Source: WVYX01 sp039586815
GTDB lineage: Bacteria > Gemmatimonadota > Gemmatimonadetes > Gemmatimonadales > GWC2-71-9
Direction: 5' to 3'
Length of the DNA: 64,000 nucleotides
NCBI GenBank assembly: GCA_039586815.1
Contig: JBDHJR010000007.1
Coordinates: 62,001-126,000 of the forward strand
Positions 24,623 to 34,276 of the stretch are shown here, one piece after another. The notes under the pieces were generated by a model, which worked only from the letters and a program-made list of their open reading frames with translations, did not search any database and had not been told where the DNA came from. The position numbers and the translations under genes were made by a program. Position 1 is the stretch's first letter. Each line of letters starts with the position of its first letter.

Positions 24623-26268
24623 GCCTCTCTCTTTCCACGATCGAGCTGGTCCTGGATACGCTGGTAATCCAGGCTCTGGTCCTCGCAGTCCTCTTCTTCG
24701 CCCGCCGCAGCTCGGCGGCAACGCAGCACCTGTTCCTGTCGGTGGCCGTGCTCATGGTGCTGGCCGTGACCGTGATCTCGCCGGTCGTACCCGATTGGAA
24801 GCTCGGGCTGATTCCCGTTGAGGAAGTGGCTGTGGACCGGGCGGCGCCGTCGGCAACCATCGATCTGCCCGAAGCTGCTCCGGAAGGGGCGATCGACAGG
24901 CCGCGTGAGACCGCGTCGCCCGAGAATCGGGTCCAGCGCACCCTTGCCGGTGTCTGGGTGCTGGGATCAGCCCTCTTGCTGCTGTGGATGGTGCTGGGGG
25001 TGATGTACAGCTGGTGGCTGAACAGGCAGGCCCGGCCGACCGAGAGCTCCCAGCTTCGGGATCGCTTCCACTGGGCGCTGGAGCAGGTGGGCCTGCGTCC
25101 CGGTGCCGCCCTCGTGGAGTCGGAGGTGGTGAAGATCCCGGTCGTGTTCGGGTTCATTCGGCCCACGGTCATTCTCCCCACCCACGCGACACGATGGTCC
25201 GAGGACAGGCTCCGGGCCGTGCTACTCCACGAATCGGCCCACATCCGCCGCAAGGACCTGGTCTTTCAGTTCCTGGCCAAGCTCACGTGCGCCATCTACT
25301 GGTTCAATCCCCTCGCGTGGCTGATCGAGCGTAAGCTCTTCCTGGCCGGAGAGCGGGCGGCCGACGACCAGGTGATCCGCCAGGAGGTTCCCCCTGCCGA
25401 CTACGCCGAGCATCTCATGGAGACTTCGGTGGAGCTCGGCACGGAGCGCAATCCCATCTGGGCCACCGCCGCGATGGCCGAGGGCACCGCGTTCAAGGAC
25501 AGGATCCTCTCGATACTGGATCCGAACATTCGGCGTGGAGAACCGAACATGTCGAATCAAGCTGCTGTGACGCTGGCCGCCACCGCGATGGTGTTTTCCC
25601 TACTGGCCTTCAGTCCGTGGCGGGGTGCTTCGTCGCCGTCGGCACCAGAGGTTTCCTCTGCTACCCAACGGCCTGTCGTACTACAGCAGGGGAACCAGGG
25701 CGACTTCGAGACCCTGGTGCAGATGCTGCAGCTGCAGGATCCCGACATGCGGGAGCACGCAGCCAGCGTGCTGGGGGAGCTGGGGGATGAGAGGGCGGTT
25801 CTCCCGCTCATCCAGGTCATCCTGAACGATGGGAACGCCAGCGTGCGAGAGCACGCGTGCGAGGCGCTCGGGGCCTTGGGCGACGTGCGGGCTTTGGACC
25901 CGCTCATAACGGTGATGCGGACCGATGGGAGCGCGCGGGTGCGGGAGCACTGTGCCGGCGCGGTTGGCGAGTTGCAGGATCCCCGTTCGTACGAGACGCT
26001 GCTGGAGGTCATGTACGGCGGTGACACGGAGCAAGTGCGGGCCCATGCCGCCGAGGCGCTGGGGTCGTCGGGAGACCCGCGCGCGTTGGGGCCGTTGTTG
26101 AATGTCCTGCAGGACGGAAGCGCCGTCATGCGGATGCACGCCGCCATGGGTTTGGGGGAGCTTGGCGACGAGCGCGCGGCGGGCGCACTGCGGCAGGCGG
26201 AAGACGATCCCGACCGTCAGGTTCGGCAAGCCGCCAGAGAGGCGCTGCGGAAGATCCGAGAACGCTAG
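24619..26268 (+). CDS. M56 (BlaR1-type) membrane protease with C-terminal HEAT repeats
   Basis: 549 residues. Helices at about 8-28, 36-58 and 108-130 precede the zinc site HESAH (204-208) with third ligand in ERAADD (Glu 245), as in BlaR1 and MecR1. A fourth helix lies near 314-332. In BlaR1 the outer domain is a penicillin-binding sensor; here residues about 361-549 form six HEAT-like repeats of about 31 residues with the pattern VREHA..ALG.LGD.RAL.PL. (for example VREHACEALGALGDVRALDP). HEAT arrays bind proteins or peptides, so the signal is probably not a beta-lactam. After sensing, the protease domain would inactivate the repressor encoded upstream. Confidence 0.9.
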   Translation: MSLSLSTIELVLDTLVIQALVLAVLFFARRSSAATQHLFLSVAVLMVLAVTVISPVVPDWKLGLIPVEEVAVDRAAPSATIDLPEAAPEGAIDRPRETASPENRVQRTLAGVWVLGSALLLLWMVLGVMYSWWLNRQARPTESSQLRDRFHWALEQVGLRPGAALVESEVVKIPVVFGFIRPTVILPTHATRWSEDRLRAVLLHESAHIRRKDLVFQFLAKLTCAIYWFNPLAWLIERKLFLAGERAADDQVIRQEVPPADYAEHLMETSVELGTERNPIWATAAMAEGTAFKDRILSILDPNIRRGEPNMSNQAAVTLAATAMVFSLLAFSPWRGASSPSAPEVSSATQRPVVLQQGNQGDFETLVQMLQLQDPDMREHAASVLGELGDERAVLPLIQVILNDGNASVREHACEALGALGDVRALDPLITVMRTDGSARVREHCAGAVGELQDPRSYETLLEVMYGGDTEQVRAHAAEALGSSGDPRALGPLLNVLQDGSAVMRMHAAMGLGELGDERAAGALRQAEDDPDRQVRQAAREALRKIRER

Positions 26269-26287
26269 CGTGTGGGGGGGGAGCATC

Positions 26288-27322
26288 ATGAGAGTCACTT
26301 GCCTGTCAGTCGCGCTGTTGCTGCCGCTGTCGTTGGCCTGTGCGCAACGCTCGGTCGAGGAGATCACGTTCCAATCCGGACCGTTCACGGTCGTGGGCGA
26401 CCTACAGATTCCCGAGGGAAGTGGGCCCTTCCCCGTGGTGATCTTCGTGCACGGCGACGGACCCAACAACCGCACGTCGGGAGTGACCTACCCGCCCATA
26501 ATGGAGCGCGTGCTGCGCGCCGGGTACGCGACCTTCGCCTGGGACAAGCCGGGCACCGGCGAGTCCACCGGGGCGATCGACCGCAGCAGGCTGCAGCATC
26601 AGCGAGCCCAGATCGTGCTCGACGCGATCGAACTGCTCAAGCAGCGCGCTGACATCGACGCCGAGTGGGTCGGGATGTGGGGCATCAGCCAGGCGGGCTA
26701 CGTCATGCCGCGCGTGCTCGACCGGAGCGACGACATCGCTTTCATGATCGCCGTGGGCTGCCCGGGGGAGGCGGGCATCGATCAGGGTGCGTACCTGATC
26801 ACTGCACAGGCGGTGTGTGGAGGACTGGCTCTCGAGGATCGCGAAGAGGTCGAGCGCCTCTTCGGCATGGTGGATCGGGCGCGCACATACGAGGAGTATG
26901 TGAGCTACAAGGAGGCGTTGGCTGCCTATCCTGGGATCGAGTCGCTGCGGAGCCTTGGCGTCACAATGGAGCCGCGGCCCCAGGAGGACTGGCACATGGA
27001 TGATCCGGAAGGCGACTACTTCTGGAATCCCATGCAGGTCGTGGACGGTCTCACCATTCCCGTCCTTGCGTTCTTCGGCGAGCGGGACACGCAAGCAGAT
27101 CCGGTGCAGGGTGCGGAGGCGTATCGCGCCGCGCTCGCGCACGGGGGCAACCCGCACTCACGCGTCGAGATCATCCCGGGCACCGATCACAACATCCTCG
27201 TGTCCGAAACCGGATGCATGGCGGAGCGCGAGCAGCGCCCACGCGAACAATGGCGGAACTACCCGGTGGCGTACCTCGACGCCATTGAAGAGTGGCTAAT
27301 TGCTCTCCGCCAGGGATCCTGA
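26288..27322 (+). CDS. Exported alpha/beta-hydrolase
   Basis: 344 residues from ATG at 26288; the frame is open upstream inside the protease gene. Signal peptide with lipobox-like SLACAQ. Fold motifs: VVIFVHGDGPNN (oxyanion loop), nucleophile elbow WGISQAGYV, acid in FGERDTQADP, and His in PGTDHNI. The family resembles the dienelactone-hydrolase/acyl-CoA thioester hydrolase type found in many exported esterases or peptidases. It lies 19 nt after the M56-HEAT gene and 2 nt ahead of a serine hydrolase gene, so it is probably in the same BlaI-controlled operon. Confidence 0.85.
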   Translation: MRVTCLSVALLLPLSLACAQRSVEEITFQSGPFTVVGDLQIPEGSGPFPVVIFVHGDGPNNRTSGVTYPPIMERVLRAGYATFAWDKPGTGESTGAIDRSRLQHQRAQIVLDAIELLKQRADIDAEWVGMWGISQAGYVMPRVLDRSDDIAFMIAVGCPGEAGIDQGAYLITAQAVCGGLALEDREEVERLFGMVDRARTYEEYVSYKEALAAYPGIESLRSLGVTMEPRPQEDWHMDDPEGDYFWNPMQVVDGLTIPVLAFFGERDTQADPVQGAEAYRAALAHGGNPHSRVEIIPGTDHNILVSETGCMAEREQRPREQWRNYPVAYLDAIEEWLIALRQGS

Positions 27323-27324
27323 CG

Positions 27325-29028
27325 TTGAAACGCAGCAGCCGAGTATTCACTGCCGCACTGATCGTCGGATCGCTCTCCTCGGTCGCGGGCTGTGGATGGA
27401 ACCGCGAGACACATGCTGAGGATTCCTCTTTAGCCTTAGCAGCTGCCGAGAGCCTCGAACAGGCGCTCCCGGGATGGCTCTCCGACGCATCCGTTCCCGG
27501 CGCAGCGGTAGCAGTAGTCGATGATCGGGATGTCGTATGGGAAATGATGCACGGACAGGTGGACTCGTCCACGATCTTCAGCATCCAGTCCATGTCGAAG
27601 AGCTTCACGGCGCTCGCCGTGCTCATGGCAGTGCAGGACGGCCTGGTAGACCTGGACACCCCCATTGCGGAATACCTGCCCGACTTCACCGTCAACACCG
27701 TCTTCGACGAGCACCCCGAGCGGGGCATCACGCTGCGCCATCTCCTGGCGCACCGTGCCGGCTTCACACATGAAGCGCCCTTCGGCAGCAACTTCGACGA
27801 CCGCTACGACTTCACCAGGCACATAGAGAGCATCTCCTACACCTGGATGCGGTATCCCGTGGGAAAACGCTGGGCCTACGCCAACCTGGGGTACGACCTG
27901 GCGGGCTACATCCTGCAGGTGCGGTCCGGCATGCCGTTCGAATCGTATGTCAAGGAGAAGGTGCTGGATCCGCTGGGCATGACCGGCAGCTCGCTCGACA
28001 TGGAGGTCATCGAAGCAAGTGATAACCGGGCCACGGGCCACTCAAACCACCAGGAAGTGATCCCGCTGCGAATACCGATGATTCCCGCCGGGGGCGTCTA
28101 CAGCAACGTCCGCGATATGGGCAGGTATCTGCAGTTCCACATCAACAAGGGTGTGGTGAATGGGCACAGGATTCTCCGCGCCGACCTGATGGAGGAGATG
28201 CATACCATACAGTTCGCGGCCGCTGGTCAACGCGGAGGATACGCGCTGGGCCTGCTGCGAGACCCCGTCAGCGACTCGTACAATGTCTACCATTCGGGTG
28301 GTGGATACGGATTCCAGAGCGACATGGCGATCTACCCCGAAAAGGGATTCGCCGTGGTACTTCTCACCAACCTGGGGGGCCATAGCGCGGGCGGATGGCG
28401 CCTGCGAAACGTCCTGGACGAGCTGGTTGAGGAGAGGGACGGCCCGACGCCCGCGGCCGATGCCGGTACGGAGCGGATGACCGAGCTAGAGAACGACGAC
28501 CCGAGAGTCGAGGCGATCCTGGGACGTTACGGCAGGGGGCACGAGGGCTTCGAGATTGGATACAGGGACGAGGTGCTCGGCATGCGGTTTGGCCCGGATG
28601 ACTTCTTCCCGCTCACGTTCTTCGACGACGATGGCGAGCTGGTCGGGATGTACGGCAGCTTCTCGGAGATTCGTTTTCTGCCGCCGATCCTGGAGGGAGG
28701 GCGCGCCGCCGTGACGACCATCCACCGGCGGTACAGCAACCCTTACTTCCACGTCCATGACTTCAAAGACTCCCCGACCGACCCTCCCGGCCCGAACCGG
28801 CCGCACTGGAGTACATACGTGGGAGAATACGAGCTGTTGCGATACGGCGAGCCGGAAGAGACCGTCGAGATCACGGTGAAGAACGGCTACCTGTATTACG
28901 ACGACAGAAGGTGCACGGAGCACGAAACGGGACTGTTCTTCGTCTTCGACGGCCAGGTTCTGGACCTACGCTCCGACCAGGTGAGCATGGCGAACATGCC
29001 GCTGCGGTTCATAGAGCCCCGCCAATGA
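27325..29028 (+). CDS. Serine hydrolase of the class C beta-lactamase / DD-peptidase family, lipoprotein
   Basis: 567 residues from TTG at 27325, chosen since a 23-residue lipoprotein signal (LKRSSRVF...SVAGC) starts there; a GTG at 27292 is an alternative. Active-site motifs of the family are SMSK (nucleophile Ser and Lys), YAN in KRWAYANLGYDL, and HSGGGYG replacing KTG. HSG is common in esterases and D-amino-acid peptidases such as EstB or PBP4*-like proteins, so a true beta-lactamase is less likely. About 200 residues follow the catalytic domain with an extra beta-rich domain. Placement behind a BlaI/M56 pair suggests it answers to the same signal. Confidence 0.88.
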   Translation: MKRSSRVFTAALIVGSLSSVAGCGWNRETHAEDSSLALAAAESLEQALPGWLSDASVPGAAVAVVDDRDVVWEMMHGQVDSSTIFSIQSMSKSFTALAVLMAVQDGLVDLDTPIAEYLPDFTVNTVFDEHPERGITLRHLLAHRAGFTHEAPFGSNFDDRYDFTRHIESISYTWMRYPVGKRWAYANLGYDLAGYILQVRSGMPFESYVKEKVLDPLGMTGSSLDMEVIEASDNRATGHSNHQEVIPLRIPMIPAGGVYSNVRDMGRYLQFHINKGVVNGHRILRADLMEEMHTIQFAAAGQRGGYALGLLRDPVSDSYNVYHSGGGYGFQSDMAIYPEKGFAVVLLTNLGGHSAGGWRLRNVLDELVEERDGPTPAADAGTERMTELENDDPRVEAILGRYGRGHEGFEIGYRDEVLGMRFGPDDFFPLTFFDDDGELVGMYGSFSEIRFLPPILEGGRAAVTTIHRRYSNPYFHVHDFKDSPTDPPGPNRPHWSTYVGEYELLRYGEPEETVEITVKNGYLYYDDRRCTEHETGLFFVFDGQVLDLRSDQVSMANMPLRFIEPRQ

Positions 29029-29160
29029 CGCCGTATGGCGCGCTTGTGAGACTGTGCACCTGAGGAGAGTCGCAGAATCCCGAGAGAGCATGCCCTTGTT
29101 GCTCCGGCTCTGCCTGACACATTAGCGCGATCCGGCTGAAAGCACTCACAGGCGGGGGAA

Positions 29161-29700
29161 ATGAGCATCGCGGACTTCTTTTACAAGGTCGCGACCGGGC
29201 CGAAGCGCCGGCGCAGACTCCTGACGCCGGTCGGGTTCCTGGCGTTCGGCGGTTCACTGGTCGTCGTGATAGCCGGCGGCCTGTTGACCGACCGTGCGCT
29301 GAACTTCCCTCAGCTCCTGCCGGGCGCGATGGGACTCGTGGTGGGCGGCCCCTTGCTGGCGGCGGGAGCGCTCCTGTGCGGTTGGTGCGTAGTCCGGTTC
29401 TGGAGGGCGCGCGGAACACCAATCCCACTCAACCCTCCCAAGGAGTTGATCGCCAGCGGGCCGTACGCGTGGGTGCGCAATCCGATGTTGTCCGGGGTAC
29501 TCGGCACCCTCTTCGGGCTAGGTCTGGTTCTTCATTCGATCGGGGTCACTCTGATCTGGACCCCGGCATACGTGCTGCTACACCTGCTCGAGCTGAAGCG
29601 GGTCGAGGAGCCCGAGCTGGAGCGTCGGTTCGGAGCGTCGTACATCGAGTACAAGAAGCGGGTACCCATGTTCATCCCGCGCTTGCACCGACGCCGCTGA
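29161..29700 (+). CDS. Isoprenylcysteine methyltransferase / PEMT-like membrane protein
   Basis: 179 residues with GGCGGGGGAA directly before the ATG. Four to five helices; the C-terminal cytoplasmic part has the conserved pattern GPYAWVRNPMLSGVL ... EEPELERRFGASYIEYKKRV, which binds S-adenosylmethionine in the ICMT/phosphatidylethanolamine-methyltransferase superfamily. The substrate in bacteria is mostly unknown. It follows the BlaI-region genes after a 132-nt gap that contains no obvious terminator or gene. Confidence 0.85.
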   Translation: MSIADFFYKVATGPKRRRRLLTPVGFLAFGGSLVVVIAGGLLTDRALNFPQLLPGAMGLVVGGPLLAAGALLCGWCVVRFWRARGTPIPLNPPKELIASGPYAWVRNPMLSGVLGTLFGLGLVLHSIGVTLIWTPAYVLLHLLELKRVEEPELERRFGASYIEYKKRVPMFIPRLHRRR

Positions 29701-29725
29701 TTGTCGCCCGGCTAGGAGCGCCCGC

Positions 29726-30295
29726 TCACGCCACCCCGCCGGCTAGCGGCCGTGGAGCTATCCTCCAGGCCAGGACGAGCCCCACGATCGCCCACGTCAC
29801 CACCGCGTTTGCCGCGAGCAGGAACACATAGCTCGGCGGGTATAGCTCCTGATCCCACATCGGCAGGTACGCCGCGAGCGCGAGGAACACGCCGAACAGC
29901 GCCACCACGAGGACGCGGGCGCCGTACCCGGGACGCCCGGTGCCGCAGAGAACCATGAGGAGCCACGCCGGGATGATCGGCGCGAGCAGCAGCGCGAGGT
30001 CGGATACAAGGAACTGCGCCAGGCCGCCGCCACCTTCGGGCAGGGAGTGCACCCGGAAGATCGGGCCCTCCGCAAGTCGCGCGAGGAAAAGGGAGTCGTG
30101 CGGGAACTTGCCTGGAACGAGATAGATGCCGGTCTCGGTGAGGTTTTGGTCTAGCGCGGCGAGGACGACTTCCTCGTTGTGAGCCTCCATGTTTCCCATC
30201 CGGTCGCGCAGGGGGAACAGGCTCCCCACGACTCCGGTCCACACGATCGCCACGACACCACCCAGCAGTCCGATCCACAGCACTCTTGAATTCAC
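29726..30295 (-). CDS. Four-helix membrane protein, unknown
   Basis: 189 residues, GTG start with a perfect AAAGGAGG site. One helix at the N-terminus (VLWIGLLGGVVAIVWTGVVG), then a periplasmic loop of about 65 residues (FPLRDRMGNMEAHNEEVVLA...), then three helices. No family recognised. It follows the S9 peptidase on the same strand after 68 nt and is probably co-transcribed. It converges with the methyltransferase-like gene. Confidence 0.75.
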   Translation of the reverse strand: MNSRVLWIGLLGGVVAIVWTGVVGSLFPLRDRMGNMEAHNEEVVLAALDQNLTETGIYLVPGKFPHDSLFLARLAEGPIFRVHSLPEGGGGLAQFLVSDLALLLAPIIPAWLLMVLCGTGRPGYGARVLVVALFGVFLALAAYLPMWDQELYPPSYVFLLAANAVVTWAIVGLVLAWRIAPRPLAGGVA

Positions 30296-30363
30296 GTGGC
30301 GCCTCCTTTCTCAGCCTCCTCCGAACCGCACCTTCCCCTTATCTCAACTCCTCGCCACCCCAC

Positions 30364-33192
30364 TCACGGCACGGCCTGCTCCTCCACAAGCTCCAGCCCC
30401 AGCGTCCGCTCCTTCTCGACCGCCGGGATACCCTGCGCCAGCCACACGGGAGCCGGCGCTCCCTTGAGGTAATGATCGAAGAACTGCTGCAACCGGATGT
30501 TCCAGTCACGCTTCTCGGCAAAGTCCGTGGGCCAGTGCACCTCGCCGGTATAGTTGACCAGCCACGCCGGGGTGCCGAGGCGCCGTAGCGCCACGAACAT
30601 CTCAATTCCCTGGGTGAAGGGCACCGCGTGATCGCGGTCGTTGTGCATCATGAGCAGCGGGGTCTCGACCTTGTCGGCCCAGAAGATGGGAGAGTTCTCG
30701 ATGTAGCGCTGCGGCGCCTCCCACAACGTGGCGCCGATGCGCGACTGAGTGCGCTCGTACTGAAACATCCGGCTCATCCCCGAGCCGTAGCGAATCCCCC
30801 CGTAGGCGCTCGTCATGTTGGCCACCGGTGCGCCGCCCGCCGCCGCCTTGAACAGGTTAGTGCGGGTGACCAGGTAGGCGATCTGATAGCCCGCCCAGCT
30901 GTGCCCCTGAATACCGATGTTCGCCTCGTCGATGAACCCCTGCTCTACCAGCTCGAGCGTGCCCGGCACGATGCTGTGCAGTGCGCTCTCGCCCGGGTAG
31001 CCGATGCGGTACCGCACGTCAGGCATGAAGACCACGTACCCGCGGCTAGCGTAGAACGTGGGCCGGGTGACCGAGCGGTGGGGAATCGGGGGAAAGTGTC
31101 TGTACAGGTTGTCGGAGTCGCGCTCGTAGAACTGCACGATTAGCGGATACTTCTTGGCCGGGTCGAAGTTCTCGGGCCGGTATACCAATCCCTGCAGCGG
31201 AACGCCCGAGCCCGACGTCCACTCTACCAGCTCCACCGTGGCCCAGTTGTACTGTGACTGTTGCGGGTTGGCTTCCGTTACCTGCCGCGCCCCGGCGAAG
31301 GCGAGATCGCTAACCCAGAGATTGGGAAACTCCGCGACCGACTCGCGGGTGAACACCACGACATCGGCGTCCTCGGCCTTGAGGGGCCTGCCGAACCTGC
31401 TATCCATGTAGATGAGCCGCTGCGGCGCGGCGTCACCAGTCAGGTGTTCGCGGTAGAACCCGGCTTGCTTGGTGCGGTAATGGAACGCGGACAGCAGCAG
31501 CGGCGCGTCGGCGTCGATGGCGTCCTGGTCGGGGTCGAGCCGCACGTAGCGGAACCGCATGTTCTCGCGGCGCCCCACTCCGTCGGTGAGGTTCCGCGGC
31601 GCGGCACGGCCGCTGGGGTCGGTGGCCCACACGTCGTGCCGGTCGTACACCAGGAACCACCTCTCGTCGTCGGTCCAGCCCGCGTTGCCGTAGGGGTATT
31701 TCGGCATCGGGTGGTCGTCGTCTTCGTCGAACAGCGGATGCGGGATTCCCTCGGTGAGCTTCACCGTGCGGTCCCGCTCGGTGTCGCGCGCGTACCAGGC
31801 ATCCTCGGCGTTGTCGTACCACACCGCGTAGGTGGCTTCGGGCGACAGCCTCACATTGGCCTGGGTCTTGCGGAGCATCAGCTCCCGCTCGCCGGTGCGT
31901 ACGTCCACCACATAAACGTCCTCAAACGAAGGCCAGTCCCACGAGATCAACATGCGGTACGGCAGGTCGGACGTGCCGATCGCGATGTCCGCGTCGCCGT
32001 CGGCGCCCAGCATGACTTCGGGCATGTCGTCGGTCGCGAGCTGAACCACCCGGCCCCGCCGCAGGTCCACTACCGCCGTGAAGCTCCGCTTGCGCTCGTC
32101 GTCGAGCTGCTCCTGCTGCATCGTCTGCAGGTACGGGTCCTGCCAGTGCCAGATGTCCACGTTGACCTTCTCCTCATCCAGCAGCGTGTCCTTGGGAGCG
32201 GGCTCGGGTCGCGGCGCCGTCCCGAAGAACAGGCGACGGCCGTTCTCCGAGAAAGACAGCTCCCCGTGCTGGCTCACCCACCAACCCGCAGGGATCCCCG
32301 CCGTGCCTTCGGCCGCGAGTTGGCGCGCCGCGTCGTTTCCCTCGCGCCAGTGGTACAGCGAGTAGGCGGCCTGTTCTGCGTCGGGATCGTCTCGGGTCGT
32401 GATGAACCCGAGCTGGCGCGCGTCGCCGTCGAACACGAGAGAGCGGTACTTGCCGCGGCCGCTGCTCACGGTGTGCGCCACACCGGTGGCAACTTCCACC
32501 ACCCAGACGCCATCGCCCTCGCCATCTGGAGTGGAGGCGACGTAGGCGAGCCGATCGCCGCCCTCGCTGAAGGCGTAGGCCGTGACGAACTCGAAGCGGC
32601 GCTCGGCGCCGCTCGCGAGATCCCGCAGCACGAGCGTCGTGCCCACCTCGCCCGGCTTCTTTTCCTTCTTAGCCTCTTCCTGCTCCTCACCGCTCGGTTC
32701 CTCGGTCTTGGCCGTGTCTTCGGGCTCCCGCTCCAGTAGGTATGCGACCCACACGCCCTGCTCTTCCGGCAGCCGGAACGACTTGACCGCTGGGACGCGG
32801 ACGACGTCATCCGTGGTGAGATCCAGGATGGCAAGGGAGTCCTGCGGCAGGTCGTCACCCTTCTTCTCGGCCCGCCTGGCCTGCCGCATCAACTCCAGCT
32901 CCGGCTTCACCAGCGCCAGCACGAAACGGGAGTCGGCCGAGAACCTGGCACCGCTGCCGCGCGGCACGGCGTGTTCCCTGTCGCTCTCGAGGGAGCGCAC
33001 CACGAGCGTGGCGTCGCCGTCCTGCAGAGTGAGTGAGTACAGCAGCCAGCGCCCGTCGCGGGACAGGGACTCGTCGTCGATCCCCTTCCATACATCGTAG
33101 GCGGAGTGATCGAGGGGCTGCTTCGCCGTATCCTGGGCGTGGGCGACTCCAGCCAACACCGTGAGTGCTGCGATCGCGATGACGAACCGCAT
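30364..33192 (-). CDS. Exported S9-family (prolyl-oligopeptidase fold) peptidase
   Basis: 942 residues from ATG at 33192, preceded by GGAGATCTC; signal peptide ends AHAQDT. A long N-terminal beta-propeller part is interrupted near residues 190-215 by a charged low-complexity insert (EEPSGEEQEEAKKEKKPGEV). The C-terminal alpha/beta-hydrolase domain has the nucleophile GHSWAGYQ (about 762), Asp in MHNDRDHAVP and His in TGEVHWP. Such periplasmic S9 enzymes cut short peptides. The length exceeds typical DPP-IV-like proteins (about 700), mainly through the propeller. Divergent from the M23 gene, 78 nt apart. Confidence 0.92.
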   Translation of the reverse strand: MRFVIAIAALTVLAGVAHAQDTAKQPLDHSAYDVWKGIDDESLSRDGRWLLYSLTLQDGDATLVVRSLESDREHAVPRGSGARFSADSRFVLALVKPELELMRQARRAEKKGDDLPQDSLAILDLTTDDVVRVPAVKSFRLPEEQGVWVAYLLEREPEDTAKTEEPSGEEQEEAKKEKKPGEVGTTLVLRDLASGAERRFEFVTAYAFSEGGDRLAYVASTPDGEGDGVWVVEVATGVAHTVSSGRGKYRSLVFDGDARQLGFITTRDDPDAEQAAYSLYHWREGNDAARQLAAEGTAGIPAGWWVSQHGELSFSENGRRLFFGTAPRPEPAPKDTLLDEEKVNVDIWHWQDPYLQTMQQEQLDDERKRSFTAVVDLRRGRVVQLATDDMPEVMLGADGDADIAIGTSDLPYRMLISWDWPSFEDVYVVDVRTGERELMLRKTQANVRLSPEATYAVWYDNAEDAWYARDTERDRTVKLTEGIPHPLFDEDDDHPMPKYPYGNAGWTDDERWFLVYDRHDVWATDPSGRAAPRNLTDGVGRRENMRFRYVRLDPDQDAIDADAPLLLSAFHYRTKQAGFYREHLTGDAAPQRLIYMDSRFGRPLKAEDADVVVFTRESVAEFPNLWVSDLAFAGARQVTEANPQQSQYNWATVELVEWTSGSGVPLQGLVYRPENFDPAKKYPLIVQFYERDSDNLYRHFPPIPHRSVTRPTFYASRGYVVFMPDVRYRIGYPGESALHSIVPGTLELVEQGFIDEANIGIQGHSWAGYQIAYLVTRTNLFKAAAGGAPVANMTSAYGGIRYGSGMSRMFQYERTQSRIGATLWEAPQRYIENSPIFWADKVETPLLMMHNDRDHAVPFTQGIEMFVALRRLGTPAWLVNYTGEVHWPTDFAEKRDWNIRLQQFFDHYLKGAPAPVWLAQGIPAVEKERTLGLELVEEQAVP

Positions 33193-33258
33193 GAGATCTC
33201 CAGGTCGCATTCGAAGTTGCCGCAAGCTAGACACGGGGCCGCGCGGCCTCAACCTCGC

Positions 33259-33264
33259 TATCTT
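33259..33264 (+). promoter_or_regulatory. -10 element of a probably leaderless M23 transcript
   Basis: TATCTT, 6 nt before the ATG at 33271, with no Shine-Dalgarno sequence. Confidence 0.3.
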
Positions 33265-33270
33265 TGGCGC

Positions 33271-34212
33271 ATGCCGATCCACAAGTTGAGCGCCCTCGGG
33301 GCGACAATCGTCGTGTTGCTGCAGGGAGCGGTGCCGGCCGCGCTGTCTCCCAGCTCAGAGGTGGCCTGGTATCCGGAGCAGCCCGAGCAGGGCATCCTGC
33401 TGCGGCTCACGGTCGCACCGGACACGAGCCGAATCCCCCGAGCCGACGGCCTTGCGGTAGTGGGGTCTCTCGCGGGGCAGACACTTCAGTTCGAGCCGCT
33501 CTCCGACGGCCGCTACCAGGCGGTGGCCGCGGTTCCGGTGCGATCGCGTGAGAGCCTTCCGCTCACCCTCACGATGCGGTACGAGGAGGGAGACCCCGAG
33601 CACCGCTTCATCCGCATCCCCGTGGCACAAGCGGAGTTCCCGGTGGAGCGGCTGCGGGTGGCCCGTCAATTCGTTGATGAGCCGGACTCGGCGTTGCGCG
33701 TGCGGATAGCGGCCGAGCGAGAGGCAGCCGCCCAGGTCTACCGCCGCTCGGTCGAAACCCCGCGCATCTGGTCCGGCAACTTCGCCCGGCCTGCCGCGGG
33801 CCCCATCACCAGCGCGTTCGGCACCGAGCGGGTGTTCAACGGAGAGCTGCAGAGCCGGCACTGGGGCGTGGATCTGGACGGCGAGCAGGGAGACCCGGTG
33901 GTGGCCGCCAACCGGGGGGTGGTGGCCCTTGTGGGCGACTTCTACTACAGCGGTAACGTGGTGTACGTCGATCACGGCAAGGGCCTGGTCACGGCCTACC
34001 TGCACATGAGCGAGGCGCTGGTCGCGCAGGGCGACACCGTCGAGCCCGGCCAGCTTGTCGGCCGAATCGGCGCCACCGGACGGGTGACGGGACCGCACCT
34101 CCACTGGCTCACGCGCTTCGGCCGGATCTCGGTCGATCCGATGAGCGTGCTGGCACTGGACCTCTCGACGTTCGGGACCCCCCTCCAGCCGGACAGCGGG
34201 GCGGCGCCGTAG
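33271..34212 (+). CDS. Exported M23-family peptidase (LytM domain)
   Basis: 313 residues from ATG at 33271. Signal peptide (ATIVVLLQGAVPAALS), a beta-sandwich N-terminal region of about 150 residues, then the LytM metallopeptidase domain. Zinc ligands are in HWGVDLDG (His and Asp) and GPHLHW (HxH), with surrounding QGDPVVAANRGVVALVGDF as in endopeptidases that cut peptidoglycan cross-links. All ligands are present, so it should be an active enzyme rather than an EnvC/NlpD-like activator. The N-terminal part may position it on the wall. Confidence 0.92.
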   Translation: MPIHKLSALGATIVVLLQGAVPAALSPSSEVAWYPEQPEQGILLRLTVAPDTSRIPRADGLAVVGSLAGQTLQFEPLSDGRYQAVAAVPVRSRESLPLTLTMRYEEGDPEHRFIRIPVAQAEFPVERLRVARQFVDEPDSALRVRIAAEREAAAQVYRRSVETPRIWSGNFARPAAGPITSAFGTERVFNGELQSRHWGVDLDGEQGDPVVAANRGVVALVGDFYYSGNVVYVDHGKGLVTAYLHMSEALVAQGDTVEPGQLVGRIGATGRVTGPHLHWLTRFGRISVDPMSVLALDLSTFGTPLQPDSGAAP

Positions 34213-34276
34213 GACCGGCCGCACCCACCGCAAGAATCGGGTTGAGACCAGCCGTGGAAGCCGCCAGGTTGGGCGC

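Noticed and set aside
27325..29028. True beta-lactamase resistance gene
   Set aside because: The third motif is HSG rather than KTG and a large extra C-terminal domain is present; esterase or peptidase activity is at least as likely.
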